Positions 24,610 to 36,280 of a stretch of DNA of 64,000 nucleotides are shown here, piece after piece. Made by a program: the position numbers and the translations under genes. The notes below the pieces were generated by a model that saw nothing but the letters and a program-made list of their open reading frames with translations, did not search any database and was not told the DNA's origin. Numbering within the stretch: position 1 is the stretch's first letter; every line of letters begins with the position of its first letter. This DNA comes from Hygrophila difformis (lineage: Eukaryota > Streptophyta > Magnoliopsida > Lamiales > Acanthaceae): assembly GCA_030278955.1 (NCBI GenBank), contig JAOANR010000013.1, forward strand, positions 45,916,191-45,980,190. The letters are read 5' to 3'.

Positions 24610-25787
24610 CACTACAAGAAAAAACCCATTTACCGACCGAAAAATTCGGTCGGTAACACCAAAATACGGGTCGTTTCGGGGGTTACCGACCGAAAGTGTC
24701 GGTCGGAAATTTCTTGGTCCGAAATTTTCCGCCGACCAAAAAAAACTGCCGTCGGGGACCTGCCGACCGAATTACCGACCGCACGTTGGTCGGCAAAATT
24801 ACCGACCGAATTACCGACCGCAAATGCGGTCGGTAATGTCTGGTCCCGAATGGTCCTGGAAACATTTCCCGACCGCATTACCGACCGAATTTCGGTCTGT
24901 AAGTTTAGCGACCGAATTACCGACCGAAGTATTCGGTCGCTAAAAACACACCACACATAAGAAAAATTGGGTTCAAGAGGGCTCGAACCCACCACCGCAG
25001 CATCATCCAACACCCACCTTAACCAACTTGGCTAGCTCTCATATCCCACCAATTATATCCATCCATGTGTCAATATCATGTCTTCCCAAATATATTTTGA
25101 GAAATGCTGAAGAGAGGGTTCGAACCCTTGTGAGAGGATGTTTTCCTCGCGCGTGTGCCATCCGGGTATCCTTCAATTCATGTCATTACATGTAAATCTT
25201 TATATATAACCTATATATACATATATAAATTTAAATTTGTAAATTAATAATTAAACTGAAATAAAAATGAAATAAATATTAATTAAATTAAATAGTTAAA
25301 TAAAACTATTAAATAAAATAAATAATCTTAAAATAAAATTTATCATAAAAATAAAATTATTTATATAAATAAAAAAATTAAAAAATTAAATTATATTTAA
25401 AAATATTCAATGAAAATAAATAATAAAAAATTCAAAAATAAAATAATGGGGAAAAAATTTAGAGACCGCACATTTCGGTCGGTAATTCGGTCGGTAAATT
25501 TAGCGACGACATTTGCGGTCGGTAAATCGGTCGCTAAATTATATTTTTTTATAAAAAAAATAAAAAAATTAGAAAAAAAATTACCGACCGAAATTTCGGT
25601 CGGTAATACGGTCGGTAATACCGACCACCCTCGTTGCGGTCGGTAAATCGGTCGGCAAAAAACACCCTAATGCAGTAATGGATATAAATTACCGACCACG
25701 GCTTGCGGTCGGTGATGCGGTCGGTAATACCGACCGCAAAATTTCGGTCGGTAAATGCGGTCGGTATTCCGGAATTTTCTTGTAGTG
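24610..25787. mobile_element. Non-autonomous CACTA element 1
   Basis: It begins CACTACAAGAAAA and ends TTTTCTTGTAGTG, a perfect 13-bp CACTA TIR, with 3-bp target duplication cat on both sides (24607-24609 and 25788-25790). Both ends carry dense inverted and direct copies of ACCGACCGAA / CGGTCGGTAA, the subterminal repeats that CACTA transposases bind. There is no transposase. The middle holds two tRNA-like modules and an AT-rich stretch. It is related in its core to the element at 51518-53033. Confidence 0.95.
24975..25168 (-). repeat. Two tRNA-like modules in the core of CACTA element 1
   Basis: Read on the minus strand, 25040-24975 has a box A-like GCTAGCCAAGTTGGTTAAG and a box B-like GGGTTCGAGCC. 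A second module at about 25168-25112 contains the palindromic AGGGTTCGAACCCT. The same pair, in the same relative order, recurs in the second CACTA element. They may derive from a captured tRNA or SINE. A working tRNA is unlikely because I cannot draw a full cloverleaf. Confidence 0.5.
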
Positions 25788-26496
25788 CATATGGGGCAAA
25801 AAATTTCTAAAGGACCGATTTGGATATTTTTAAAAGATAACGGATTAAAAAATCATTTTTTCCTTGACCTCATTCATACCACATTGAATGAGATGTTAAA
25901 AACTTAAATATATATTTTTATTTTATTTTTTTTATTAAATATACTAATATAGCAAAGATTTTAGGGCAAATTCCACTTAAATCCCCACCTCCAAAATGTA
26001 TCCCTCTGCAGACCCTCTATACTCTTTTCCTTCTGTATTAATACCCACTGCAGAAATACATCCCAATTCAGTACCCAGTCCATTTAATTAATGCAATAAT
26101 CAAAATAAGGTGGTGAAAAGACTATTATACCCCCAATGTAATGATTAAAATTAATGGAGTGGAGCCCACCATCCTAGGTTTGTGTAAATGAAGAAAGAGG
26201 GCAATACTTACATATGTATATATACACAACCGATCACACAACTCTCTCCTCCTTTCTTCATATTTTAGCGCCAAAAAGAAAACGGTGGGAAGGGGAGTTC
26301 TCGAAGAGGAGGGGCAGGAGGGGAGGAGGTAGGGTAGGGAGCGGGGGTTTGGAAGGAGTGACGGAGCTGGACGGAGAGGGTTTCGTTGAGGGTTTAGGGT
26401 TCGACCATTTGACGCCATTTTCGCGAGGTTGAAGCAATCGGGTTGGAGTATCGAAGCCATTCTCGGAGGGTCGGTGCAATCGAGGTGGGAAGGAGG

Positions 26497-29158
26497 ATGG
26501 GCAGTGAAGGGGAGCTGCGGAATGGAGTGGAAATGATGCTATTTTGCCATTACAACTCCGAGGTGCTTCTTGTGCGTCTATTGGCAAGCGATCGGCTCAA
26601 CGATTTATACCAAAAATTGGAGGAGAAATGGCCGGACATAAGCCCGACGACAAAATCACTGCATTACGAGGAGACGGATGGGGAATACACAATGGAGATC
26701 ACAAACGACGAAGACGTGACGAGGGTGTTTCGGTTGAACGAGGGTAATGGGCAGTGCTTTGGGAAGATGATGGTGATGAATAGGGAAACTCCTAGCAAGA
26801 GAATAAGGTATGTTCACGGGGGTACATTGTGTATTTTTTGAGTTATTGATTGGTATTTGTTGTGGAAATCTGTGTATTGACGCCCAAAAGAGTGATATTA
26901 GCAATATAGTATTTGTGAAAGAGTTATTTTGTAGGCAATACAAAAATGTTATACTAGGCCATTTGAACTGTTGTATTAGATTGTGTGTTGTGTGTTGGAT
27001 TATTGTTAAGCTCTGGTCCCGGGTAGTAGTACAATATTTGAGGATTGTGTTGTGGTCGAACCTGTGGTGTTGTACTGTTGATAGATAAATGGGTGTTGCA
27101 AACACAGAAAGTCGAGTATATTTACACTTATATTATGTATCGCAGGACGGAGATAGAAACATACGGCGAAGAAGATGATGGGGATGAGGATTTAACAGTA
27201 TTATGGGCGCAAGCAATTAAGGGGGAAGGACAAAGGTTTAAAGACGCTGAACAGTTTAGGAAAGTGGTGAAGAATTATTGTGTTTCAATTCGTCGTGGAT
27301 TCAAGTTTATGAAGAACGAAACGAGGAAAGTTGTTGTAATATGTTCAGTGGAGGAATGTGCATGGCGTATCTATGCGTCCCATCACAAGTCCGATGATTC
27401 ATTCGCAATACGCAAATGCGAACTAGATCATTCATGTGGCGTAAGCAATCTCCGGTCTAGGGTACACCCGAATGCCAATGCACCTTGGGTTTCAGTATTT
27501 ATCAAGGATAAATTGAGGCGCAACCCTCACTACACTGCCAACACAGCTATAGATGATATCAAAGGTGCATTCAAGATCGATATTACCTATAAAACGGCAT
27601 GGAATGCGAGAGAGATTGCATTGAAGGAAATACACGGAGCAGATTTTAATTCGTTCGACAAGTTACGGGGATTTTGCTCTAAACTGAAGGAGTCGAACCC
27701 CGGGAGCCATGCTGATTTGGAAGTATTCGAGGAAACGGGCAAATTTAGAAGGGTTTTTATAGCCATAGCAGCGTGCATTATGGGGTTTAAGGCGGCCTGT
27801 CGGCCGCTTGTATTCTTTGATGGCACACACATAAAAAATAAATGGAAAGGGTGTTTGTTGAGTGCGGTTGGAAAAGATGCGAATAATGGATTTGTGACAC
27901 TTGCATTTGCAGGTACGTGGTTTTTTGGCAAGAGAAATTATTGTTCTTTTTATAACATAGTTGTTTAGCTGAGTGAGATAGTTATTATATAACTGTTAGG
28001 TAGGTATTTTGTGACAGCGAGTGTAACACTAGTGAAAACATATGTGTTGTATTTTATCTGTTATAGTGTGAAATTATTTACGTTATTAATTTGCTACGTA
28101 CAGCTGTGGATGCAGAGGACGATGACAACTGGCAATGGTTTTGTGAGAAGTTTAGAGGGGTTATTGACGGAGAAAATGAACGGGAGCAGTGGGGGGAGTA
28201 CACTTTCTTTAGTGATCGGCACTCTGGCCTAATGAAAGGTATTCCAAGCGTCTTTAATGGTTCCAACCATTCGGTATGCCTAAGACATCTCGTTGACAAC
28301 TTCAAAAAAGATGTGCTTAGGCTATACCCATACAAGGACAAGGAGAAGTGGACACAAGTGTTGAAGGATGCAGCCTACGTAGCTACATACGATGAGATGC
28401 ACAGCAAGTTGAATTCAATCCTGACAGCAATGCCCCTCGCTGCGACATTCCTTATAAACTCACAACCACAAACTTGGGCAAATTGTTTGTTCACAGGGAA
28501 TAGATGGGGCGAGATGAACACTAATGCTGTTGAGAGTTGGAACAGCTGGGTGGTTAAACCTAGGTACCTGCCTCCGTACGCTATGATGGATACATTACGG
28601 AAAAAAGTAATGAAAATGAGCAATGACAAGAGGGAAAAAGCTATTCGGATGACTGATGTGTTGTGTCCCGAACCGGAGGCTATCTTGAGACAGAACTACA
28701 ATGCATCCGGTAGCCTTGATCTTCAGAGGGCAGGGGGGTCGGTGTTTGAAGTTCGGGATAGGGTGAGCGTATTCGCTGTGGATATTGAGGAAAGGACATG
28801 TAGCTGTAAGTATTGGCAAATGTTGAGGATTCCATGCAGGCATGCATGTGCTGCTATTGAGGCGATGAAGGGGAATGTGTATGACTTCTGTGATCCGTAC
28901 TATACGGTGGAGTACTATAAGAAGACATACGACCCAATCATATATCCGATGGTGATGATGAGCAATGAGCAGACGAGTGAAAGTGTGGATGAGTTCATAT
29001 TTCCTCCAGACGTCCGTGTGCAGCCCGGCCGACCCAAGAGAAAACGCATACCTTCGCAGCGTGAGACGAGCAAAAACAAGTGTGGCCTCTGCAAAATGCG
29101 CGGGCATAACAAGGCAACATGCAGACAAGCTTACAAGTATGTTACAGGGTATACCTGA
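26497..29158 (+). CDS. Mutator-like (MURA/MULE) transposase
   Basis: Three exons (26497-26807, 27146-27912, 28104-29158) with GT/AG introns and matching phase give 710 aa with no stop. An N-terminal PB1-like region (about 10-90) is followed by a MuDR-type DNA-binding region (about 130-200) and the MULE DDE catalytic domain. Its acidic residues are visible: D329 in FFDGTHIKN, D397 in SDRHSG and E503 in NAVESWN. C418 and H421 match the conserved CxxH. A SWIM zinc finger follows (C592, C594, C604, H606), then basic residues and a C-terminal zinc knuckle (CGLCKMRGHNKATC). It should cut and rejoin the element at its TIRs. The start is the first ATG that opens the exon 1 frame; upstream frames are less convincing. 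It looks intact. Confidence 0.93.
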
Positions 29159-31141
29159 TAACCTGGGAAGTGTGATATTTTTGTGCCACCACCTGGGTAT
29201 AAATCATGCACGGTATGGTATCATGCCACTTTTGTAAGTAGTACAGGCAAGTGTTGAATATTTTTGTATGGTTTCATTGTGTGAAACATCCTGTACCCGG
29301 ATGGTTTCAGCAAATGATACCATTTAATAGTAGAACTGAATGCACATATCATTGATGTATAACACTGGATACTAAACCATGGTGGTGTTTTGTCATTGGG
29401 TGAATTGTAATATGTTGTTGATGAACAATATTCTGATGTATCATTAAAGCAAGTATGTTATTATTTTGGGGAAGACAGGTGTTCTGCACCAATCGAGCTT
29501 GCAGGCAGTGTGGATTTGGGTGGGTCCCATATTAAAGAATAGAAACTTGCAAACACCCATACTTGATCAATGAAAACATATAGCAAACCATCTGCTTTGA
29601 GGGTTGTAGGAAAAATTTAAAAAAAAATCAAAATACTAAAAAAACGTAATGATTACACATTTGAATTTTGCAAAAAGTAGTCATCATTGTGGTCAAAATC
29701 ACACCTTTTTGCAGAGGTTGAGTGTAAGTTACGCTAGCTGTCACATCATACTACGAGAATGGCCATACTCCGGACCCCACATAGGCTTTGCATGGGCATG
29801 CAATGTAAGAACCAAACTTGCTGCACGAAATAACATAGCTTTTGAAGTAGAATACAACACATATTCATTCCAATACTTAAGTTTCATTAATCCTCGGAAT
29901 TCTTGGTATCGATGCTGTCACGACAGGGGTGTGGGTCAGCTACTGATAAAGAAATAACTCTGTTATGAACATAAAATGGTTGGGTATAAAATAAAAATGA
30001 GTGATGCATATATAATGGGCATCTCCTCTGCAATGGAACAAGGGAAAAAGGTAATCATTGGGTCAAAATCACACCCTTTTACGGAGGTGACGTGTATGAT
30101 ACACTAGCTGTAACTTCATACAGCTAGATGAGACATAGTCCTAACTTAGTGTATAGTCTTTGCATGGGCTTGATAGCGATGTGGTTATTAACGGGATTGG
30201 GTAAGATACTGGTGGAGGTGTAGTTGTGTTATAAATCTAAGTTGGTTAGGTATTAAACTACAATCAGTCATCAAAATAATATATACCTCCAATGCATGTC
30301 ACATCATATCTTTCTCGGACAGTGTACCGGATATGGGCAAACCCCAAAAAATAATAAAATAAGGTCTGGGGACATTGGAAGTGGGAAAAGTATCTTGCTG
30401 GTCCAGTCAAATCATAACTTTTTTTGACATGTCACATCAGTGACAGATTTTCTTGATGAATTCAAACCCACCCAACCAACATGAGATGGTAACAAGGACA
30501 TGCAGGGATAGTACCCAATATGTCCAAGAAAATACATGAGTTAGCTAATATCAGTTTTTGATTGGATTATGGGCACCATTCTAATGATGCACAAGGTCTA
30601 GGTTATACACTATAGTTGGACACATTCACCGTTTCGAACCCAAATGGAACACACTCAAGATGTTGTTTAAGACACGATGGCACCCTCCTATGAATTCTAT
30701 AATACACATTACTCTCTTTATCAACCACTTCATTTCAGATTATAACTTATTATCGCTTAATATAGCAATATGCCCAAATGAACATTTTTACGTATGATGT
30801 TGAATGAATAAGCTTATGACATCGTTAATCGGGCATGAAAAGGAGTTCAAAAACAGTACTCAATATTATGAAGTACTACAACACACATGCAAGTGTATAT
30901 AATCGACTACTGCGGTTTGGATACAACACCTAAAGTTGAACCGTACTAGACTCCACCGAGTACACATATTCCAAAAAAGGTGTATTGACCGATGACTCGC
31001 CACGTGGACATTGCACCCCACCCTTATTTATTGCTCAATGTAAATGCATTGCACCCCCTCTTCACCACCGGTTCAAAACTGAAGTAGGGTTTTTAGTGAG
31101 TGACACATCCCCTCATCTGCTTGTGTGTGCATTTTGGTAGT
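29159..31141. other. Non-coding interval inside the Mutator-like element with a diverged internal duplication
   Basis: About 2 kb between the transposase and the GRF gene. A phrase with CAAAATCACACC, GCAGAGGT/CGGAGGT, GCTAGCTGT and CTTTGCATGGGC occurs at about 29680-29815 and again, diverged, at 30045-30180; a weaker third trace starts near 30407. No open exon was found. The part next to 31141 is probably the GRF gene promoter. Confidence 0.5.
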
Positions 31142-31552
31142 ATGGAGCAGCAAAGGCAAGGCCCTCAAAGGATGGACCTCCGGTACGAACCTGCACCGTA
31201 TTGCAACTGTGGAACAAAGATGTCTATACGTGTGGTGGAGTCACTGGCCAAGGGCAATTTCGGTAGGCAATACTATAGTTGCCGGAGCTGTAATTTTTTC
31301 CGTTGGGTGTACCCTTGTGGCGCAACTTGGACACCGAGCGGTGCCCCCATCCAACCTCCGATCGGTAATGTCTCATATGGTGACTTCAGTGCAAGTTATG
31401 TTCATACGGAACCCCAAGAATTTAGTGAAGTGTCTTCTCCAGTGGTCCAACGGCAAGCAGTAGAATCTAGTAGAACTACTGAAATTTTAGTTTGGAAGGT
31501 AGTTTGTGGATTTCTAATCATTTTCATTCTAGGATTATTGTTAGGCCGATAA
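31142..31552 (+). CDS. Small GRF-type zinc-finger protein with C-terminal membrane anchor
   Basis: A single-exon frame of 136 aa inside the Mutator-like element. Residues about 18-55 form a GRF-type zinc finger: CNCGTKM, then GNFGRQYYSC and CNFFRW. This is the plant transposon/retroelement-associated version of the finger also found in DNA repair proteins. The last 22 residues are hydrophobic (VCGFLIIFILGLLLG) and end with GR, consistent with a single tail anchor. I chose MEQQRQGPQ as the start because it precedes the conserved finger closely; an in-frame upstream ATG would add 14 residues. Its role in transposition is unknown; binding nucleic acid at a membrane is only an inference. Confidence 0.8.
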   Translation: MEQQRQGPQRMDLRYEPAPYCNCGTKMSIRVVESLAKGNFGRQYYSCRSCNFFRWVYPCGATWTPSGAPIQPPIGNVSYGDFSASYVHTEPQEFSEVSSPVVQRQAVESSRTTEILVWKVVCGFLIIFILGLLLGR

Positions 31553-31826
31553 TTGTCGTTCTACACTAGTAATCAATATCATTATAGGCTTGTAATCATC
31601 CCTGTTTTGCATATACATATTACTTCATTTATGTACACTCACACACTTGTAAATACTGGGGCAATACTCATCATCATAAAGTCCAATACCAACCAAAATG
31701 AAAGAAGCCACATAAACAAAACCAATTTGTCCAAACACAAATCCAACATTGCCACATCGACATGTTGCCAAAAATATACCCTTGAGTATGTTTTCTCATT
31801 CTTACACATATCCAAACATAAATGAT

Positions 31827-34800
31827 TCAGGATGTTTCATGCTCAGAATTTGTTGGTGAGCCTGGGTGCTCCTCTGTAGCATGTACATCCGTTGCAGTAG
31901 GTGACCTGGCCTCTTCATTCATATCAAAATCCATCTTGGCAATGGGAGCATTGCCACCATCCGACTTGGAATCGGGAGCCTCGCCAATGGAAGGCTGTTC
32001 CTCCCGTGACTTAGGATCATCATCCACTTCCGTTTTCGGTTCCGGGACATGCTCGCTTGGGGACATCAGGTCTGGGGACTTCGGGTCAGCATCATTGACT
32101 TTCACACCTGGGTATTGCGCTTCAGAGGATGTTGTATCATGACCAGGAGGGTGTTTTATTGTGGGACCACCAACAGCTTCGGGACCCACGATTGATGCAT
32201 CTCTACCAGTTGCATCAACGATGATTCTGAGGGCCACCAGTGCTCGATATGCTTTCATGTCCGCTGTCATTTCGGTGGCCCAAAATTCGTCCGTGTCTCG
32301 GAGAAGGGCCTCTGCCCACCACATGACGTGGACTCCGCAATCCAATGTAGGACCAGCAGTCAAGCTGACCTGCTGTCTACAATTATCTTGGAGGACCAAT
32401 GTATCCTCCATGCAAACCCCGAAACCCGCCAGCCACCATTTAAAGAAGTTAGCCTGCTCGACATGTTGCAAAGAATAAGAACACGACAGTTATTCACGAA
32501 GTATACCCAACTGAGTAAACATCAATAACGACCAGTAAACCTGAAATATACTTACCACTTTCACGGATGGGGTGGTATACTTCGAGTGCCACAGTGAATT
32601 ATACATCAAAATCTGTTTTTTCTTAATGTCCAGAACCAGAAGAAACCAATGGAACTCTGTGGTCACGGGCAACAAGATGTACCGCACCCCCGACACAATT
32701 AACCGGCTAGCGTCGTCCAATTCCTTCTTCGACGACTCCCACAGGCCCTCATACACATCCTCGTACTGAGCCTCTGTCAGTTCCTTCCCTTTAGACTTTC
32801 GCATAGTAAGGCTCAAAACCAATGACTGTTCAGGAGATATCAATGCATACACTCATATGAATAAAAGTAATACCCAACTTAGTGTCTGTAGCATAAAACG
32901 TGGAAGATTGCTTACCGTCGTGTACGGCGAAATGCACCCCATCCTATTCTTGATTCCATTCAAAGACCTGAAGCGAACATCGCAAATGATAGTAATATAG
33001 CTCCCCACCAAATCATTACTGACGGCGTCATCAAATAGACACAGCAACATACTGGACGGGACGATGGCATATATGCCCTTGGACCAAACCTGTTCACTGC
33101 AATACAAAAGTAATACCTAACTCAGTGTCTACAGAATACCTAACATCGCAAATCTAATATCAGACTTAAATTGATCTATAACACAATCACAGTTAATACA
33201 TACTATGATAACGATCCACAAGCTTCGATAAAGTTCTCCAGTAGGAGCCTCTGTTCAGGAGACAAACTATCCTTTCCAGCATAATCATTCCTGCCCAAAT
33301 ACCTCTTCCGCATCCTACTCTCGTAATCACGAGGTGCAGCACCCTTATGCTTCTCAACATCAATAACGACCTGGAATGTAAAGTTGTACCACAGTCAGTG
33401 ATCAGTACTAACACACATACAAGCGTAGTGATAACATACCTGCTCTGCTTTCGGCTCTTCCACCTTCTTCTTCTTGCATGGCTGTGGAGCTGTTTCCATG
33501 CTCTTATCCGCCTTACGCTTTGTCCGTAGCTCCACCTCTTCACTGCTCTTTTTCCGTGTCTCGTCCAGTGCCCAGTCCCGAGCCCGGCCAACAACTTGAG
33601 CGAGGTCGGCTGATTTGTCGCTCACTTCATCACCTTCGTATAACTTCTCCTCGCTCTCAACATCTCTAACGAATCCTGAATCTCCCGCATTGTCATCATC
33701 ATCTTCGTCATCCCTTCCCTGATTCTCTTCCCCCTCCTCACACGTCTCCTCGCTCCCAAATTCTTCTTCCTCATCAAGAACAGGTGTTTTCTTCTTGGCC
33801 TCCTCACTTGGCTTGCGCTCTCGTCGTTTCAGTCGTCTGCGGCTCGGAACCTGATTGAGAGCCCACTCATTAACCTTCAGCACATGTTTGGCAGGTGTGG
33901 CGACCTGAGGAATGGTAAATTTCTCCTCGCGCTTTGACAATGCGAATTCCAAGATGTGGTGCTCCCTGAGCTTCTTCATATCTGCCCTTGTAACCTCAAT
34001 CCGAGCGTGCTTCTCCTTCCAGCGCGTGAAACGTGGGATGCAGTATTCGGTAAGCGGCTTCGCTAGATGGGGGCACCGTTCATAGAACCATCCCTGCAAA
34101 AAGAAACCAATCAGCACCACATGGTTGTTCTTACCCATAAGTTGGGTATTTTTAAGGCTTAGGTATGGTATCCTGTACCATTAAGATAACTGTGTTTAAT
34201 AGGAAACAGAAAATTAACACACTTACAACCACTCCGGCCGTGCATCCATCAATGTAAACTTTACTCTCTTCCACGTGTCTCCGCATCGAATCCACAACAA
34301 ATGTATGACATGCCAATCCCCACGCATACTCATCCAATCTATTCAGGTCGTCGACGTGGTGCACAAGGAATTCGGGAGTTGCCAGTGAAGACGTCGGGAA
34401 GAGGAGGCAATTGAACACCACTAAAACGTATGCTCTTGCAAAATCAAGGTCATTATCAGTCCCGGCCAAGCGGTCAAACAGGTCCAGCAATTCCGCCCGT
34501 TTCAAATTCGACGTCCGGTCTCCAAAGTACCTCTTCTTGAAATCAGACGGCGGCTCACAGTCAGGGAGTACATACAGGCCTTTCGAATGCAGCCCTAGGA
34601 CTACTGAATATTCCCACGCTTCGAACGGCATGGCTATGCCCTCTCCTACCATGAATACACATCTCACCGGATCGAACCGCTCCACGAGCGCCTGCAGCCT
34701 TGTCTTGCTACCGTATGCCGCTTCAAGTTTCATGAAGTGGTGGAATGGCGTCCTCTGCACCGCCTGCAATTGTTGTTGCGTTACTTTCGGTAGAACATTC

Positions 34801-35207
34801 CGGATTGCATCCTGAAGCACCCCTACCGAACAACGGGGCTTGATGCTCGCCGTGTTATTCGGATCAGTTGCCTGCTTCGGATCAGTTGCCTGCTTTTTCC
34901 TACCTTTTCCGGGAGGTTTCCCCATTTTTCCCTGTCAACCAAACAAGTACAACACAACAATGATTCAAATACTCCACCTTTCTTAAAACAATAACATATC
35001 AAGGAGCAATCAATACCTACGTTTTGCTCCAACATCCAACAATATTGCAACAGAAAACTCAACATATATTCTTACCGTTGCTGATGAGTCGCTCGCTCGC
35101 TCTTTCTTATGATCCCCTTGTTCTTCAGTGACGGTATTTGCCTTCTTGTCCGACACACCCTCCTCCGTAGTCCCCTTCTCCTCTTTGGATGCCATTTCCC
35201 CTGCCAA
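31827..35207 (-). CDS. Ulp1/C48-like cysteine protease carried by the Mutator-like element
   Basis: Seven minus-strand exons join in frame to 911 aa: 35207-35076, 34931-34227, 34093-33440, 33370-33204, 33096-32916, 32825-32556 and 32453-31827. Every intron is GT/AG; the last acceptor has a GAGCAG alternative three bases upstream. The N-terminal part (about 45-280) is a conserved domain of transposon Ulp1 proteins (VGEGIAMPFEAWEY). The middle is acidic and lysine-rich with a likely nuclear signal (PCKKKKVEEP). The C-terminus has the C48 deSUMOylase-like core: H672 in EFHWFL, N689 in MYNSL where Asp is usual, and C742 in LDCGV. No Gln sits at the usual oxyanion position six residues before the Cys. 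It may cleave SUMO-like tags, but activity is uncertain. An alternative start is the ATG at 35195. Confidence 0.85.
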
Positions 35208-36185
35208 TCAATACTACACTTTTCACATAAAAACACAACAATACACAGCAGACCATACCCAACCCTCTTTTATTTTTTAATCTATGCTACACCAAAGCAT
35301 ACAACACTCACACTGAATACCAATATCCAGAGACAGAAATAACCAACAAAATCGAACAATCACACTCGAAAGCAACTTATATCAACAATTCCACTTTCTA
35401 TATAGCATTAGACATTACACCACCCATCTTTTCGAATTCTATACTCACATCCGCATACCACAACAACCATGTTCATTCGAATACCCACACTCCAAAAAAA
35501 AACCAAATTTCATCAATTTCAGCTTCGAGATATCATTACACTTCAGAACACCCATTTCTTCGCAACTCTCCACTCACATCCACCACAAAAACAACCAGTC
35601 CTTCCAATACTCACACTCAAACGCACAATATTCAACACCCATTTCAGTTTCATTAAGTAGTGCATACCTTCGAACAATCTTCAAGTTTTTCCACCAAAAT
35701 TGCGTCTGTGGGGCTTCAAAATCACTGATGTCGAGCTCAAACCGTTCCTATTTCGACTTCGAACTCAGGAAACCTCTTCAAAATGCTCTCCCCGACGTTT
35801 TTCGCATATAAATCGACTAACCCCTCATTCGAAAGCTCAAGACGCACTCTACAAAACCCTTCGGCTCCCTTCTCTTTTGCCACATTAAAACCGCCGGGAG
35901 ATGGTGTTAGTGGGGAGGTGGAGGAGGGCGGTTATCTCCGGTGGTGGCGGGGGTTACGAGGTGTGACAAGACACCTTTAGGAAATGACCCTGCTGCCCTT
36001 TCTTCTATCTCTTGATTTTTTTATTCACTTAAGGGTATTTTGGTCTTTTCAGTTTTTCTAATTTAAAAAAAAAATCGAAATTCGAGGGTGGGTACTGGAG
36101 TGGAAGTATTTTCGTATAGAGGGTTTAAAGTTGGATGTATTTGGACTACGGGGACTTATCTGGAATTTGCCGAAGATTTTATTGG

Positions 36186-36280
36186 AGATCCCTCCCCTTT
36201 CTATCTCCTTTTATAATTTTGTGTGGGTTGTACTCCCACACATCTTTGCCGACACATGAGTGACAATGTTAAAAAAAAAG
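36186..36280 (+). mobile_element. 5'-truncated SINE
   Basis: The sequence matches the 3' half of the SINE at 46374-46550 (CCTCCCCT, TTGTGTGG, CTCCCACACA, TTTGCCGACACATGAGTG) and ends in an A9 run. The flanks agattttattg (36174-36184) and agattttgttg (36279-36289) look like its target duplication. The 9-bp duplicate of the Mutator-like element lies inside the left copy, so that element landed in the SINE's own target repeat. Confidence 0.75.

Larger units (their letters stand above)
23620..25863. mobile_element. Mutator-type long-TIR element with two nested insertions
   Basis: Two long inverted arms start with GGAAAAAATGATTTTT and run through GATATTTTTGAAAG-like and AAATCGGATAAAATTAG-like sequence (left arm about 23620-23780; right arm 24537-24606 continued at 25791-25863). 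A 10-bp near-perfect target duplication flanks it: ttgaccttat (23610-23619) and ttgacctcat (25864-25873). Long TIRs with a 9-10-bp duplication fit a non-autonomous Mutator-like foldback element. It is split by a hAT MITE and a CACTA element; without them it would be under 400 bp. Confidence 0.8.
25964..36172. mobile_element. 10.2-kb Mutator-like element with transposase, GRF zinc-finger and Ulp1-like genes
   Basis: The ends are long imperfect inverted repeats beginning (G/C)GGCAAATTCCA; similarity runs roughly 100 bp and includes ACCCTCTATAC on both arms. A perfect 9-bp target duplication, aagatttta, sits outside each end (25955-25963 and 36173-36181). Inside are a MURA-type transposase gene, a small GRF zinc-finger gene, and a convergent Ulp1-like protease gene. 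All three frames are open with clean introns, so the element may be autonomous. Mutator elements that carry a Ulp1-like gene are known in plants (the KAONASHI/CUMULE type); the added GRF gene is notable. Confidence 0.93.

Noticed and set aside
24596..25013. ORFs of 115 and 127 codons rich in RSV, PTE and GNS
   Set aside because: They are translations of the CACTA subterminal repeats in both directions, not proteins. The same applies to the frames at 51503-52001 and 52673-52948.
24975..25040. Possible functional tRNA gene
   Set aside because: Box A- and B-like sequences are present, but I could not form a full acceptor stem and anticodon arm; treated as a tRNA-like module of the CACTA element.
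26125..26587. Minus-strand proline/serine-rich ORFs
   Set aside because: Antisense shadows of the 5' region of the Mutator-like transposase gene.
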